From Acidovorax delafieldii (GTDB lineage: Bacteria > Pseudomonadota > Gammaproteobacteria > Burkholderiales > Burkholderiaceae_C), in the NCBI GenBank assembly GCA_002377855.1, contig DFQQ01000023.1, forward strand, positions 62,001-126,000: 64,000 nucleotides of DNA, written 5' to 3'. A program made the position numbers and the translations under genes. Shown here one piece after another: positions 49,505 through 58,040 of this stretch. The stretch's first letter is position 1, and each line of letters starts with the position of its first letter. The notes under the pieces are model-generated. The model saw nothing but the letters and a program-made list of their open reading frames with translations, did not search any database and was not told the DNA's origin.

Positions 49505-50887
49505 ATGACCGCTGTTACCCCTGAACTCCTCACCCGGTTTGACGTGCCGGGCCCTCGATACACCTCTTACCCGACGGCGGACCGTTTTGTAGAGGCATTT
49601 GGTCAGGAGGACTATGCTTTGGCGCTTGCCCAAAGGCATCTGGGAACGGGCTCCAAGGCCATGCCCCTGTCGCTGTATGTGCACATTCCATTTTGCGAAT
49701 CCCTATGCTACTACTGCGCTTGTAACAAGATCATCACCAAACACCATGACCGCGCTGATGTTTATCTGCGGTACCTGAGCCGCGAGATCGACTTGCACAC
49801 CGCTCAGTGTGGAGTGGGGCAGGTGGTCAGCCAACTGCATTTTGGTGGCGGAACTCCAACGTTCCTCTCAGATGACGGATTGCGGGAGCTGATGTCCATG
49901 CTCAAGCGCAGCTTCACATTGGCGCCGGGAGGAGAGTATTCCATTGAAGTGGATCCGCGCACAGTCAACGCGGATCGTCTGGCCGTGCTGGCGGAACTTG
50001 GGTTCAATCGATTGAGTTTCGGCGTGCAGGACTTTGACAGCGAAGTCCAGAAGGCGGTGCACCGTGTGCAGCCTGCTGAGCAGGTATTTGCCCTGGTGGA
50101 GTCCGCGCGCACGATTGGGTTTGATTCCATCAATGTGGACCTGATCTACGGGTTGCCGCGCCAGACGCCAGAGTCGTTTGATCGCACCCTCGCCCAGGTC
50201 GCGCAGCTTCGGCCTGACCGCATTGCGCTATACGCATATGCGCACCTGCCAGAGCGCTTCAAACCGCAGCGGCGCATCATTTCGGCAGAACTGCCCACAG
50301 CAGGGGCCAAGGTGTCCATGCTTTCCCGTTCGCTGGACGCTTTTCTGGAGGCCGGCTATGTGTACGTAGGCATGGACCACTTCGCGTCGCCCACGGATGC
50401 ACTGGCCATTGCCAAGCGGCAGGGACGGCTGCACCGCAACTTCCAGGGCTACAGCACGCAACCTGATTGCGACCTGATTGGGTTGGGGGTCTCTGCCATT
50501 GGTCGCATTGGCGCCACATATAGCCAAAACGCCAAGACCCTTGACGAGTATTACGACTTTCTAGACCAAGGCCGTTTGCCAGTCGTTCGGGGTCTGGCAT
50601 TGAACCGTGATGACTTGGTCAGGCGCGCAGCCATCATGGCGTTGATGTGCCAGGGAGAACTGCTCATCGAGCCTATGGAACAGGCTTGGCTGATTGATTT
50701 TCGCAAGTATTTCGCTGCAGAGTTGGATCAGTTGAGGGAAATGCAGGCTCAGGGTTTGGTAGAACTGGGCGATGAAGGCGTTCGTGTCACCTCCATGGGC
50801 TGGTTTTTTGTGCGGGGGATCGCCATGGTGTTTGATCGCTATCTTCAGGCAGACCGCACGCGCGCACGGTTTTCTCGCATCATTTGA
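49505..50887 (+). CDS. hemN: oxygen-independent coproporphyrinogen III oxidase
   Basis: Radical-SAM enzyme for haem synthesis without oxygen. 460 residues from ATG 49505, which has AAGGA six bases upstream; an in-frame ATG at 49484 is less well placed. Cluster motif CESLCYYCACNK near residue 62 (CxxxCxxC), then GGGTPTFL near 116 and YPTADRF at the N-terminus typical of HemN. Near the cbb3 genes as in many proteobacteria, since cbb3 oxidase needs haem at low oxygen. Confidence 0.95.
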   Translation: MTAVTPELLTRFDVPGPRYTSYPTADRFVEAFGQEDYALALAQRHLGTGSKAMPLSLYVHIPFCESLCYYCACNKIITKHHDRADVYLRYLSREIDLHTAQCGVGQVVSQLHFGGGTPTFLSDDGLRELMSMLKRSFTLAPGGEYSIEVDPRTVNADRLAVLAELGFNRLSFGVQDFDSEVQKAVHRVQPAEQVFALVESARTIGFDSINVDLIYGLPRQTPESFDRTLAQVAQLRPDRIALYAYAHLPERFKPQRRIISAELPTAGAKVSMLSRSLDAFLEAGYVYVGMDHFASPTDALAIAKRQGRLHRNFQGYSTQPDCDLIGLGVSAIGRIGATYSQNAKTLDEYYDFLDQGRLPVVRGLALNRDDLVRRAAIMALMCQGELLIEPMEQAWLIDFRKYFAAELDQLREMQAQGLVELGDEGVRVTSMGWFFVRGIAMVFDRYLQADRTRARFSRII

Positions 50888-50905
50888 TTGAAATAAGGCG
50901 GCCAC

Positions 50906-51637
50906 ATGACCGGCACTGTTGCGTGGACCGCGTTGGTCATGGGGTTGTTGGGCGGAACCCATTGCTTGGCCATGTGTTCAGCGCCTTGTGGCGCCGTGGT
51001 GGGTGCGGGGGTGAAGCCTTCGGGCCTCGATGTGGGGGAACGTCCAGTTCGGTGGCAGCAGCACCGCAGCGGGCCGTCTTGGCTGCGTCAAGGCGTATTC
51101 CATCTTGGACGCATCGCTGGGTATTCCGCACTGGGTGCATTGGCTGCTTGGGCCATGGACAGCTTGGCATGGGTCACGCAGCAGTCCATGGCGCTGCGGC
51201 CAGCTTGGACCTTGATGCATGTGGCGGTGCTTGGCTGGGGTCTGATGATGATGGTCCAGTCTCGCCAGCCTGCTTGGGTCGAGCAGGCGGGGCGCTCCGT
51301 TTGGGGACGGGTCCAGCCCTTGCTGGGCACATCGACCGGTGTGACAGCTGCAGGGGTGCTGTGGGCGTTGATGCCTTGTGGACTGCTTTATTCGGCTTTA
51401 CTGGTTGCCGCTCTGAGCGGCGGCGCGCTGCAAGGCGCACTGACCATGGCTCTTTTCGCTGTGGGGAGTGGGCTGTGGCTGGTTGCTGGCCCGTGGGCTT
51501 GGCGCTGGAGCCGTAATCGTCTGCAGGTGCTGCGCGGGGACTGGGGCACCCGAATCAGTGGCGCTCTGTTGTGCGGCGTGGCCGGTTGGGCGCTCTGGAT
51601 GGACTTGGTGTACAAACCGTCGCTCTGGTGCCGCTGA
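50906..51637 (+). CDS. TauE/SafE-like (UreH/DsbD-fold) membrane protein with GGTHCLAMC motif
   Basis: 243 residues, about six membrane segments. The first holds MGLLGGTHCLAMCSAPCGAV, a motif (GGxHCxxMCxxP) I associate with a copper or haem handling family found in cbb3 regions and near CcoI. A later segment has LWALMPCGLLYSALLV. Begins 18 bases after hemN, same operon. Substrate not shown. Confidence 0.8.
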   Translation: MTGTVAWTALVMGLLGGTHCLAMCSAPCGAVVGAGVKPSGLDVGERPVRWQQHRSGPSWLRQGVFHLGRIAGYSALGALAAWAMDSLAWVTQQSMALRPAWTLMHVAVLGWGLMMMVQSRQPAWVEQAGRSVWGRVQPLLGTSTGVTAAGVLWALMPCGLLYSALLVAALSGGALQGALTMALFAVGSGLWLVAGPWAWRWSRNRLQVLRGDWGTRISGALLCGVAGWALWMDLVYKPSLWCR

Positions 51638-52003
51638 CCCACAAGGGGTTGTGGTCCTGCTGAATAGCAACCCGAAACAGCGCCCCAGATGGATTCAAAA
51701 GACGCAGCGTACGAACGGCAGCGCGACCGATTGTTGCGTTGTGATCACTGCCCACGCCGAATTAGGCGTTCGGGCCAACCATTCCATTCACCCACTGGAT
51801 GGCTAACGATAGGGCTGGCACTGCGGCGAATTTGCCGATAGCAGCTACCTGGTTTTGGTTAATCATTGCTCGAAGGCAATCGGACTGACATCCCGCACAA
51901 CAGCAATCGGCGGGGCGCGCAATGGCCGCAGCAGAACTGGTGATAATGGCCTTTAACAATTGTTGTCCTTTTGTTACCGATTGCTTCCCATCCCTTTGCT
52001 GCT
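51638..52003. other. intergenic region before the c-di-GMP genes, no feature recognised
   Basis: 366 bases; I see no RNA gene, clear terminator or palindrome. Probably carries the promoter of the HD-GYP gene. Confidence 0.4.
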
Positions 52004-53317
52004 GTGAATACGTTCGTTCTCATCGATATAAGTCAATTGCGAATTGGCATGTACGTCCAGCTGGACCTGGGCTGGATGCACCATCCCTTTCCAGTCAGCA
52101 GCTTTCGAATTGGCTCGGCAGAGCAGATCGCAACCTTGCGAGAGCTTGGGCTCTCGCGCGTCAAGTTCCTGCCCAAAAAGAGTGATCCCGAGTTTCGCGA
52201 CGGCGTCATCACCTCTGGTTCAGCACCAGACGACGCCGACACTACCCTAACGGCTGACGACTCCAAGCCGGCCACAAGCGACGTGCGGCCCGGCCCTGAG
52301 TCCGCCGCATGGCGCCGCAGAATGCTGCTCGCTGCGCAAAACGCTTCCCTGTCGGCTTGTGATCGCCGATTCCGGCTTGCTACCAAACAGTACGTGGCGT
52401 TGGAAAAACTGGCGGCAGAGCAGCCCCAACTGGCCCACGCCGAGGGGCAGTCGCTCGTCGCCGAATGCGTCACTGATCTGCTGGAAAACGGCGACTCCGT
52501 TATTCGACTGCTTTCCGAAGGAGTTGGCGAGCCGGGGGCGCTTCATCCTGTCAACGTGATGGTGCTCAGCCTGCTGCTCGGTAAAGCGTTGGGCATGAAG
52601 AGCGTCGAGCTGCACGACTTGGGTGTGGCTGCGCTGCTGCATGACATCGGCAAGGTGGGCATGCCGACACACTTGTCGTTTTCGTCCCCATCCATGACTT
52701 TGGCAGAGCGCGCAAGGTACGAAAGCCACGTAGCCGCTTCGGTGGGCTTGGCCACGCGCATGGGGTGGGGGAAGGCCGTGCTCGCAACAATTGCGCAGCA
52801 CCATGAAATGGTAGATGGTTCGGGGTTCCCACTGCGCCGGGGTGCATCAGAACTGGGGCGGTCCAGCCAAGTGGTTGCCCTGGTCAACCACTATGACCGC
52901 ATGTGCAGCCCAGTCGGTGGAAACGGATTGACGCCACACGAGGCTTTGTCCATTATTTTTGCCCAGCACAAAGCCCGGTTCGATTCAGTAGTGCTGGGTG
53001 CATTCATTCGCATGATGGGCGTATATCCGCCAGGATCTATCGTCCAGCTGGTGAACGACCGCTACGCCATCGTGGCCTCGGTGAATTCATCGAGGCCGTT
53101 GCGGCCTCGGGTCATCGTGCATGACTCCCGCGTTCCCAAGGATGAGGCGCCGATCCTGGATCTCGAATCGGTGCCCGAACTGGGCATTCGACGCAGCCTG
53201 AAGCCTTCGCAATTGCCCCGCGATGCGCTGGAGTACCTGTCGCCGCGTAAGCGCATCTGCTATTTCTTTGAACGTGCCGTCAGCACCGAGGTCACTCCAG
53301 AGGCAGACGCGTCGTGA
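52004..53317 (+). CDS. HD-GYP domain c-di-GMP phosphodiesterase (DUF3391 type)
   Basis: 437 residues from GTG 52004 (MNTFVLIDISQLRIGMYVQLDLGWM); the frame is open back to a TTG at 51971, so the start is uncertain. N-terminal DUF3391 (about 5-130) has the FIxxxxLRxGMYVxxLDxxW pattern. HD-GYP domain: HDLGVAALLHDIGKVGMPTHL near residue 210 and QHHEMVDGSGFPLRRGA near 268. HHExxDGSGFP matches active members. Overlaps the next gene by four bases (GTGA). Confidence 0.9.
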   Translation: MNTFVLIDISQLRIGMYVQLDLGWMHHPFPVSSFRIGSAEQIATLRELGLSRVKFLPKKSDPEFRDGVITSGSAPDDADTTLTADDSKPATSDVRPGPESAAWRRRMLLAAQNASLSACDRRFRLATKQYVALEKLAAEQPQLAHAEGQSLVAECVTDLLENGDSVIRLLSEGVGEPGALHPVNVMVLSLLLGKALGMKSVELHDLGVAALLHDIGKVGMPTHLSFSSPSMTLAERARYESHVAASVGLATRMGWGKAVLATIAQHHEMVDGSGFPLRRGASELGRSSQVVALVNHYDRMCSPVGGNGLTPHEALSIIFAQHKARFDSVVLGAFIRMMGVYPPGSIVQLVNDRYAIVASVNSSRPLRPRVIVHDSRVPKDEAPILDLESVPELGIRRSLKPSQLPRDALEYLSPRKRICYFFERAVSTEVTPEADAS

Positions 53318-55758
53318 CCTATTCGCTGCCGCAGTCATGGCTGGATGCGATGCTGGAGGCTGTGTGCCTGGTGGACGAAACCACCTTGCACATCCTTGCT
53401 GTCAATCATGCAGCTGCTGAACTGATCGGCAAGCCGGCCCAGGAGTTGGTAGGTACGCCTGTGCACGACTTGGTGGCCACCCCACAGGACCAGGCATTTT
53501 GGTCACAGCCTGCGCAGGCCTTGGTGGAAGGTATCCATTCCGAGACCAGCGTGCTCCATGCCAGTGGCGCGCTGGTGCCTGTAGAGCGGAGAGTGCGCTA
53601 CGTTGCATTGCCGGAGGGCGGTGCAGCGCTGCTGCTGACGATGATCGATCTGAGTGCTCAGCGGTCTAGCGAGCGTGAACTGGAAACCCTGCTTTCTGAG
53701 TTGCGAGCCACGCTGGACTCAGCTGCCGACGGGATGCTGGTGTGCGCGATGGATGGGAGCATTCGGGCCTTTAACCAGCGTTTAGTCAAACTCTGGGGTA
53801 TTCCTGTCGACATGCTCACCCAACGTGATGATTCGGCCGTTTTTGCGCACATGGCCGCGCGGGTAAGCGATGCCCCGTCGTACGCTACAAGGCTCACGGC
53901 GATTGCCGCCGATCCTATGCAGGAGAGTCTGGACATTCTTGAGCTGTCGGCCGGCACGGTGTTGGAGCGACGTTCCGTGCCGCAGTTCAGCCATGGTTTG
54001 CCCGTGGGCCGGGTTTATTCATTTCGCGACATCACACAGCAAGTCGAGACGCAAGCCAGTCTGCGTCTGGCGGCGGGGGTATTCGAGTCCAGCCTGGATG
54101 CGATCTTCATTACTGACAGCCAACATCGCCTACTGCGCATGAACCCCGGCTGCGAGAAGCTCATTGGCTCTGCTGCGCAGCTGCTGGACGGGCGCCCTGC
54201 CGCGTCGCTGTTTGAGCACGATGCACAAGACCAGTGGATGGCCGACGTGACGGCGGGATGGCGCAAAACTGGATTTTGGGATGGTGAGCTTCGGCTGTCG
54301 CGGGTAGGCCTGCCGCCGTGTGCCGTCCAGTTGTCTTGGGTGGCACTGCACGACGATACGGGCAACGTCGTGCAAAGCATAGGTTTCATGCGGGATCTGA
54401 CAGCGCAACACGTCGCGCAAAAACGCATCAAGGAACTTGCCTACAGTGACGTCCTGACGGGGCTGCCCAACCGTCTGCTGCTCTCACAGCGGGTAGATGC
54501 AGCCATCGCCGCTGCGCAGCAGCAGGCGGGTGGATTCGCTGTGCTGTTCCTGGATCTGGATCGGTTCAAGATCATCAATGACTCGTTGGGCCACCCGTTC
54601 GGCGATCGCGTTTTGCAGTTGGTTGCTGCTCGACTACAGACATGCTTGCGCCAGACCGACATGCTATGCCGATTGGGCGGCGATGAGTTCGTGATCTACC
54701 TGCACGGGGGCGACGCAACTGTTGCCGAGGGCGTGTCGCGCCGCATTCTGGATGAGATGCTCCGCCCCTTCATGCTGGACGAGATGGGATTTTCCATCCA
54801 GTGCAGTATTGGGATTGCGTTGTATCCGCACGATGGCATGTCCCTGGATGATCTCATCAAGCAAGCGGATACGGCCATGTACCGCGTCAAAGACCGCGGG
54901 CGCGGCAGCTACGGGTTTTACCAGCCCCAGATGAACGCGAATTTGCTGTCCCGCATGAAGCTTGAGCACGCCATGCGGCAAGCGCTGGGCCGAGGGCGCA
55001 TGTCGGTCCACTACCAGCCCCAGGTGAGTCTGAACACGGGGTTCATCACGGGCGCTGAAGCCTTGATCCGATGGCAGGACCCCGACCTGGGCGCCGTGTC
55101 GCCCGCCATGTTCATTCCTTTGGCCGAGGAGTCTGGGTACATCGTGGCCCTGGGAGCCTGGGTGATGGAGCAGGCCATCCGAGAGGCGGCCGGTTGGATG
55201 GAGTTAGGACGCTCCATTGTTGTCTCGGTGAACGTGTCAGCGCTGGAGTTTCGCCAGCCTGACTTTGTCGACCGCTTGACAGCCCTTCTCGGTACTTACC
55301 AGTTGCCGCCCGGACTGCTGGAGTTGGAACTGACCGAGAGCATCTTGCTGAAAGATGCACAGGAGACCGAGCAACGTCTGAAGGTGCTCGACAGGCTGGG
55401 AGTGCGGCTGGCCATTGATGACTTCGGAACCGGGTATTCCAGCCTGGGCTATCTCAAGAAATTGCCCATCCAGAAGCTCAAGGTGGACCAATCGTTCGTG
55501 CGGGGCCTGCCCGACGATGAGGGTGACCGCGCTATTGTGAGTGCCGTGATCAGCATGGGCCATGCTCTGCGCATTGAGGTGGTTGCAGAAGGGGTGGAGA
55601 CCCTTGCCCAGAAAGAGTTGCTGCAGCAGATGGGTTGCGACCAGTTCCAGGGCTTCTTGTGCGCCCCCGGGCTCGCACCAGCAGCTTTTGACGAGTTGTT
55701 GAATGCCCCCGAGGCGGGGCGGAAACGCTTTGAGGATCAACCTGCCGCGCAAGCGTAA
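53314..55758 (+). CDS. PAS-PAS-PAS-GGDEF-EAL bifunctional cyclic-di-GMP enzyme
   Basis: 814 residues. Probable PAS domains at about 8-105, 130-240 and 255-370, then GGDEF domain (LGGDEFVIYL, motif at residue about 455) and EAL domain (GAEALIRW, Glu at residue about 582; later ELTESILL and DDFGTGYSSLGYL). Both catalytic signatures are intact. No membrane segment or signal sequence, so cytoplasmic. GTG start overlaps the HD-GYP stop, so the two are translationally coupled. Confidence 0.93.
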   Translation: MTYSLPQSWLDAMLEAVCLVDETTLHILAVNHAAAELIGKPAQELVGTPVHDLVATPQDQAFWSQPAQALVEGIHSETSVLHASGALVPVERRVRYVALPEGGAALLLTMIDLSAQRSSERELETLLSELRATLDSAADGMLVCAMDGSIRAFNQRLVKLWGIPVDMLTQRDDSAVFAHMAARVSDAPSYATRLTAIAADPMQESLDILELSAGTVLERRSVPQFSHGLPVGRVYSFRDITQQVETQASLRLAAGVFESSLDAIFITDSQHRLLRMNPGCEKLIGSAAQLLDGRPAASLFEHDAQDQWMADVTAGWRKTGFWDGELRLSRVGLPPCAVQLSWVALHDDTGNVVQSIGFMRDLTAQHVAQKRIKELAYSDVLTGLPNRLLLSQRVDAAIAAAQQQAGGFAVLFLDLDRFKIINDSLGHPFGDRVLQLVAARLQTCLRQTDMLCRLGGDEFVIYLHGGDATVAEGVSRRILDEMLRPFMLDEMGFSIQCSIGIALYPHDGMSLDDLIKQADTAMYRVKDRGRGSYGFYQPQMNANLLSRMKLEHAMRQALGRGRMSVHYQPQVSLNTGFITGAEALIRWQDPDLGAVSPAMFIPLAEESGYIVALGAWVMEQAIREAAGWMELGRSIVVSVNVSALEFRQPDFVDRLTALLGTYQLPPGLLELELTESILLKDAQETEQRLKVLDRLGVRLAIDDFGTGYSSLGYLKKLPIQKLKVDQSFVRGLPDDEGDRAIVSAVISMGHALRIEVVAEGVETLAQKELLQQMGCDQFQGFLCAPGLAPAAFDELLNAPEAGRKRFEDQPAAQA

Positions 55759-55835
55759 GGGTGCCAACCCAAAGGTCTCTGCGTTGTGGCCCGCTGTTTC
55801 ATGCGAAGCGCAATTGCGCGCCCCGCAGGCACACA

Positions 55836-56651
55836 TCAGGCGGCAAGCGCTCCCTTCCAGAACATGTAGGCAGCCAAACCGAAAAGCAGGCTGGCGAAGA
55901 CACGCTTGAGTTTTTTAACAGGCAGGTTGTGCGCTGCCTTGGCCCCCAGCGGAGCCGTGAGTACGCTGCAGGTAGCGATCACACCCAGCGCTGGCAGCCA
56001 CACATAACCCAGCGATCCGGCAGGGAGGTCCATGACGGACTGGCCACTGATTACATAACCCACCACGTTGGCCAGCGCGATAGGAAAGCCGAGCGCAGCG
56101 CTTGTAGCCACCGCATGGTGGATAGGGACGTTGCACCAGGTCATGAACGGCACACTGACAAAGCCGCCGCCCGCACCGACGAGACCTGAGAGAAAACCGA
56201 TGAAACCGCCAGCGCCGAGTTGGCCTGCCGTGCCAGGCATCTGGCGCGTAGGGGCAGGCTTCTTGTCCAGAAACATCTGTACGGCAGAAAAACTGACAAA
56301 CACGCCAAAGAACAAGGCGAGGAACGAGCCCTTGAGCAAGGCGAACACTCCCAGGCTGGCCACGAACCCACCGAGCACAATGCCCGGAGCCAGCTTGGTC
56401 ACGATGTCCCAGCGCACTGCGCCGCGCTTGTGGTGTGCGCGAACACTGGACACCGACGTGAACACGATGGTGGCCATGGACGTGGCGATGGCCATTTTCA
56501 CGGCCAAGTCGGGCGCGACGTGCCTGGTGCCCAGCAGGTAAGTCAAAAAAGGCACCAACAACATCCCGCCACCAATGCCCAGCAGCCCCGCCAGGAAACC
56601 CGTGCACAAACCGAGTACGCCCAGCTCAACAATCAGTAGGGGATCTAGCAT
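55836..56651 (-). CDS. TSUP-family (TauE/SafE) membrane transporter
   Basis: 271 residues from ATG 56651. Eight membrane segments in two repeats; GFLAGLLGIGGGMLLVPFL near residue 20 and GFLSGLVGAGGGFVSVPFM near 155 are the paired TSUP motifs. Probably exports sulfite, sulfoacetate or another small anion; exact substrate not seen. Downstream of the zap/6S unit on the same strand. Confidence 0.9.
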   Translation of the reverse strand: MLDPLLIVELGVLGLCTGFLAGLLGIGGGMLLVPFLTYLLGTRHVAPDLAVKMAIATSMATIVFTSVSSVRAHHKRGAVRWDIVTKLAPGIVLGGFVASLGVFALLKGSFLALFFGVFVSFSAVQMFLDKKPAPTRQMPGTAGQLGAGGFIGFLSGLVGAGGGFVSVPFMTWCNVPIHHAVATSAALGFPIALANVVGYVISGQSVMDLPAGSLGYVWLPALGVIATCSVLTAPLGAKAAHNLPVKKLKRVFASLLFGLAAYMFWKGALAA

Positions 56652-56904
56652 CGAAGACTTGCGGGAGGAACATTGATGGAGCCCGACTGGCTGCACAGCT
56701 TTATATGCTGCAGCCTCAGAGCCAAAAGAAGGTGTCTGCGAATGCCACCGGACCGGCATCCTGAACCGGGGGTTCAGGTGGGCGAGGGCAGCCTGACGTT
56801 GGGTTCATCTGACGCGAGATGATCACGCTCACCAGGAGATGTACCAAGCCCGTGCTCAGTGAGCATTGGTTCAAGGAAATATAAAGCCCGACAGCACCGC
56901 AGAC

Positions 56905-57060
56905 GCCCCCATTGTAGGCTTTGCCCCACCGCGTTGCGCGCCCAGGCGGCAGTGGCCCTGCAAAATTTCTGTCAACCCTGTAGCGGACTGCTTCCTGCGT
57001 AAGAAAGGTATCCGCTGGTGGCTCTGGCCCCTCAGTACGCAGTGCGGCATGGCGGCGCTC
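56905..57060 (-). ncRNA. ssrS: probable 6S RNA (approximate ends)
   Basis: This gap follows zapA directly on the same strand, the conserved position of the 6S gene in proteobacteria. The minus-strand sequence has CGTACTGAGGGGCCAGAGCC, comparable to the CCAGTCCCCTGAGCC region of E. coli 6S, and an AGCGGA..TCCGCT stem. No open frame or protein-like sequence is present. Ends are estimated and the fold is not verified. Confidence 0.45.
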
Positions 57061-57061
57061 T

Positions 57062-57089
57062 CCACCCCGTGAGGCTGGTGTGCGCCGCC
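57062..57089 (-). other. GC-rich hairpin between zapA and the putative 6S RNA
   Basis: Minus strand GGCGGCGC right after the zapA stop, then about 23 bases, then GCGCCGCC. No T-run follows, so it is more likely a processing or RNA-fold element than a terminator. Confidence 0.4.
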
Positions 57090-57437
57090 TTAGAACAAGC
57101 GGCCGTCCTGCCCCAGGGCCTGGTCAAGCCTGCCCAGCAAACTCTGCAAGCGCTGAGTCTCTTCCTCCGTTGGCCCATTCCCAGCCAAAGGTGCCGGAGC
57201 GTCAGAAGACGATGCAGCGCCTTTGGCTGCGGCAGCGTCGCGGTCGGCCACTTCAAAGGCCAGATTCAAGGCGGCAAGAACGGCGATGCGTTCGCGGGCC
57301 CGTACCTTGCCGGCGTCACGGATCCGGGTCATGGCCGTGTCAACCCGTTCCACAGCATCCAGCAGGCGCGACTCTTGCCCCTCGGGGCAGGCCAGCAGAT
57401 AGCTTTGCTGCAGGATCTGCACCTCGATTTGCTTCAT
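57090..57437 (-). CDS. zapA: cell division protein ZapA
   Basis: 115 residues. Begins MKQIEVQILQQSYLLACPEG, the ZapA beta-strand plan, followed by a long C-terminal helix. It bundles FtsZ filaments in the cytoplasm. An acidic/Ala-rich insert (AAAAKGAASSSDAPAPLAGNG) lies before the last coiled-coil segment. Overlaps the ZapB-like gene by four bases. Confidence 0.9.
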   Translation of the reverse strand: MKQIEVQILQQSYLLACPEGQESRLLDAVERVDTAMTRIRDAGKVRARERIAVLAALNLAFEVADRDAAAAKGAASSSDAPAPLAGNGPTEEETQRLQSLLGRLDQALGQDGRLF

Positions 57438-57667
57438 TCGGCGTCCTTGTGGAGTGGGGTGGCGGGAGCGTTGGCGGGAAGCCGCTCGAGCAATGCATCA
57501 ATGCGAGCGCGCGCTGCGTTCAGCCGCGATCTCAGCGAGTCGCGCTCCTGGGTGAGTGCGCTGACCTGATCGGCCAGCAGGGCGTTGGTACGCTGCAGTT
57601 CTGCATGGCGCAACAGGAGGCGCTCGACACGCTCGGCGATCTGGTCAGTGGTGGAGGGTTCAGCCAT
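57434..57667 (-). CDS. ZapB-like coiled-coil protein
   Basis: 77 residues, almost entirely one coiled coil (TTDQIAERVERLLLRHAELQ, then RTNALLADQVSALTQERDSL). Immediately upstream of zapA with an overlapping stop/start. Probably its division partner, as similar small proteins sit here in Burkholderiales. Confidence 0.8.
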   Translation of the reverse strand: MAEPSTTDQIAERVERLLLRHAELQRTNALLADQVSALTQERDSLRSRLNAARARIDALLERLPANAPATPLHKDAE

Positions 57668-57729
57668 AGAGTGCGCAATTGTAGGGTCGTCCGTTTCGAA
57701 GGGTCCTGGTGAGGCCCTAAAATCCGCGG

Positions 57730-57937
57730 GTTGGTGCTCGCAGGCTGGTTCACAGGCTGCAGTTCAACGGGAAGCAGGAAGGCATTGCCACCAACGTGGT
57801 GCGCCCCACCTGCGCTGCCCCCGCAACGGTCAGCAGACGGATCATCACGATCCCCTCTCCATTCACACGCCACTGGGAGCCTTGAACAAGCCCTGGGAAG
57901 GCATTGGAGGGAGCTCTGCCAGCCCGGATACCGGCCA
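57730..57937 (+). promoter_or_regulatory. cobalamin riboswitch
   Basis: Characteristic segments in order: GTTGGTGCTCGCAGGCTGGT, TTCAACGGGAAGCAGG, GCTGCCCCCGCAACGGTCAG, and the B12-box-like AGCCCGGATACCGGCC near 57921. It lies about 100 bases before btuB. It is expected to repress btuB and the downstream operon when adenosylcobalamin is plentiful. Confidence 0.92.
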
Positions 57938-58040
57938 ACATGGTGGTTGCCAGCGTTTTGTCAAGAACGCTGCGCAGCCGTATCACCCACACGCTGGCGG
58001 GGAGGCCGGCACGGGTTGTTTGTTGATTGTGTTCCCCACC

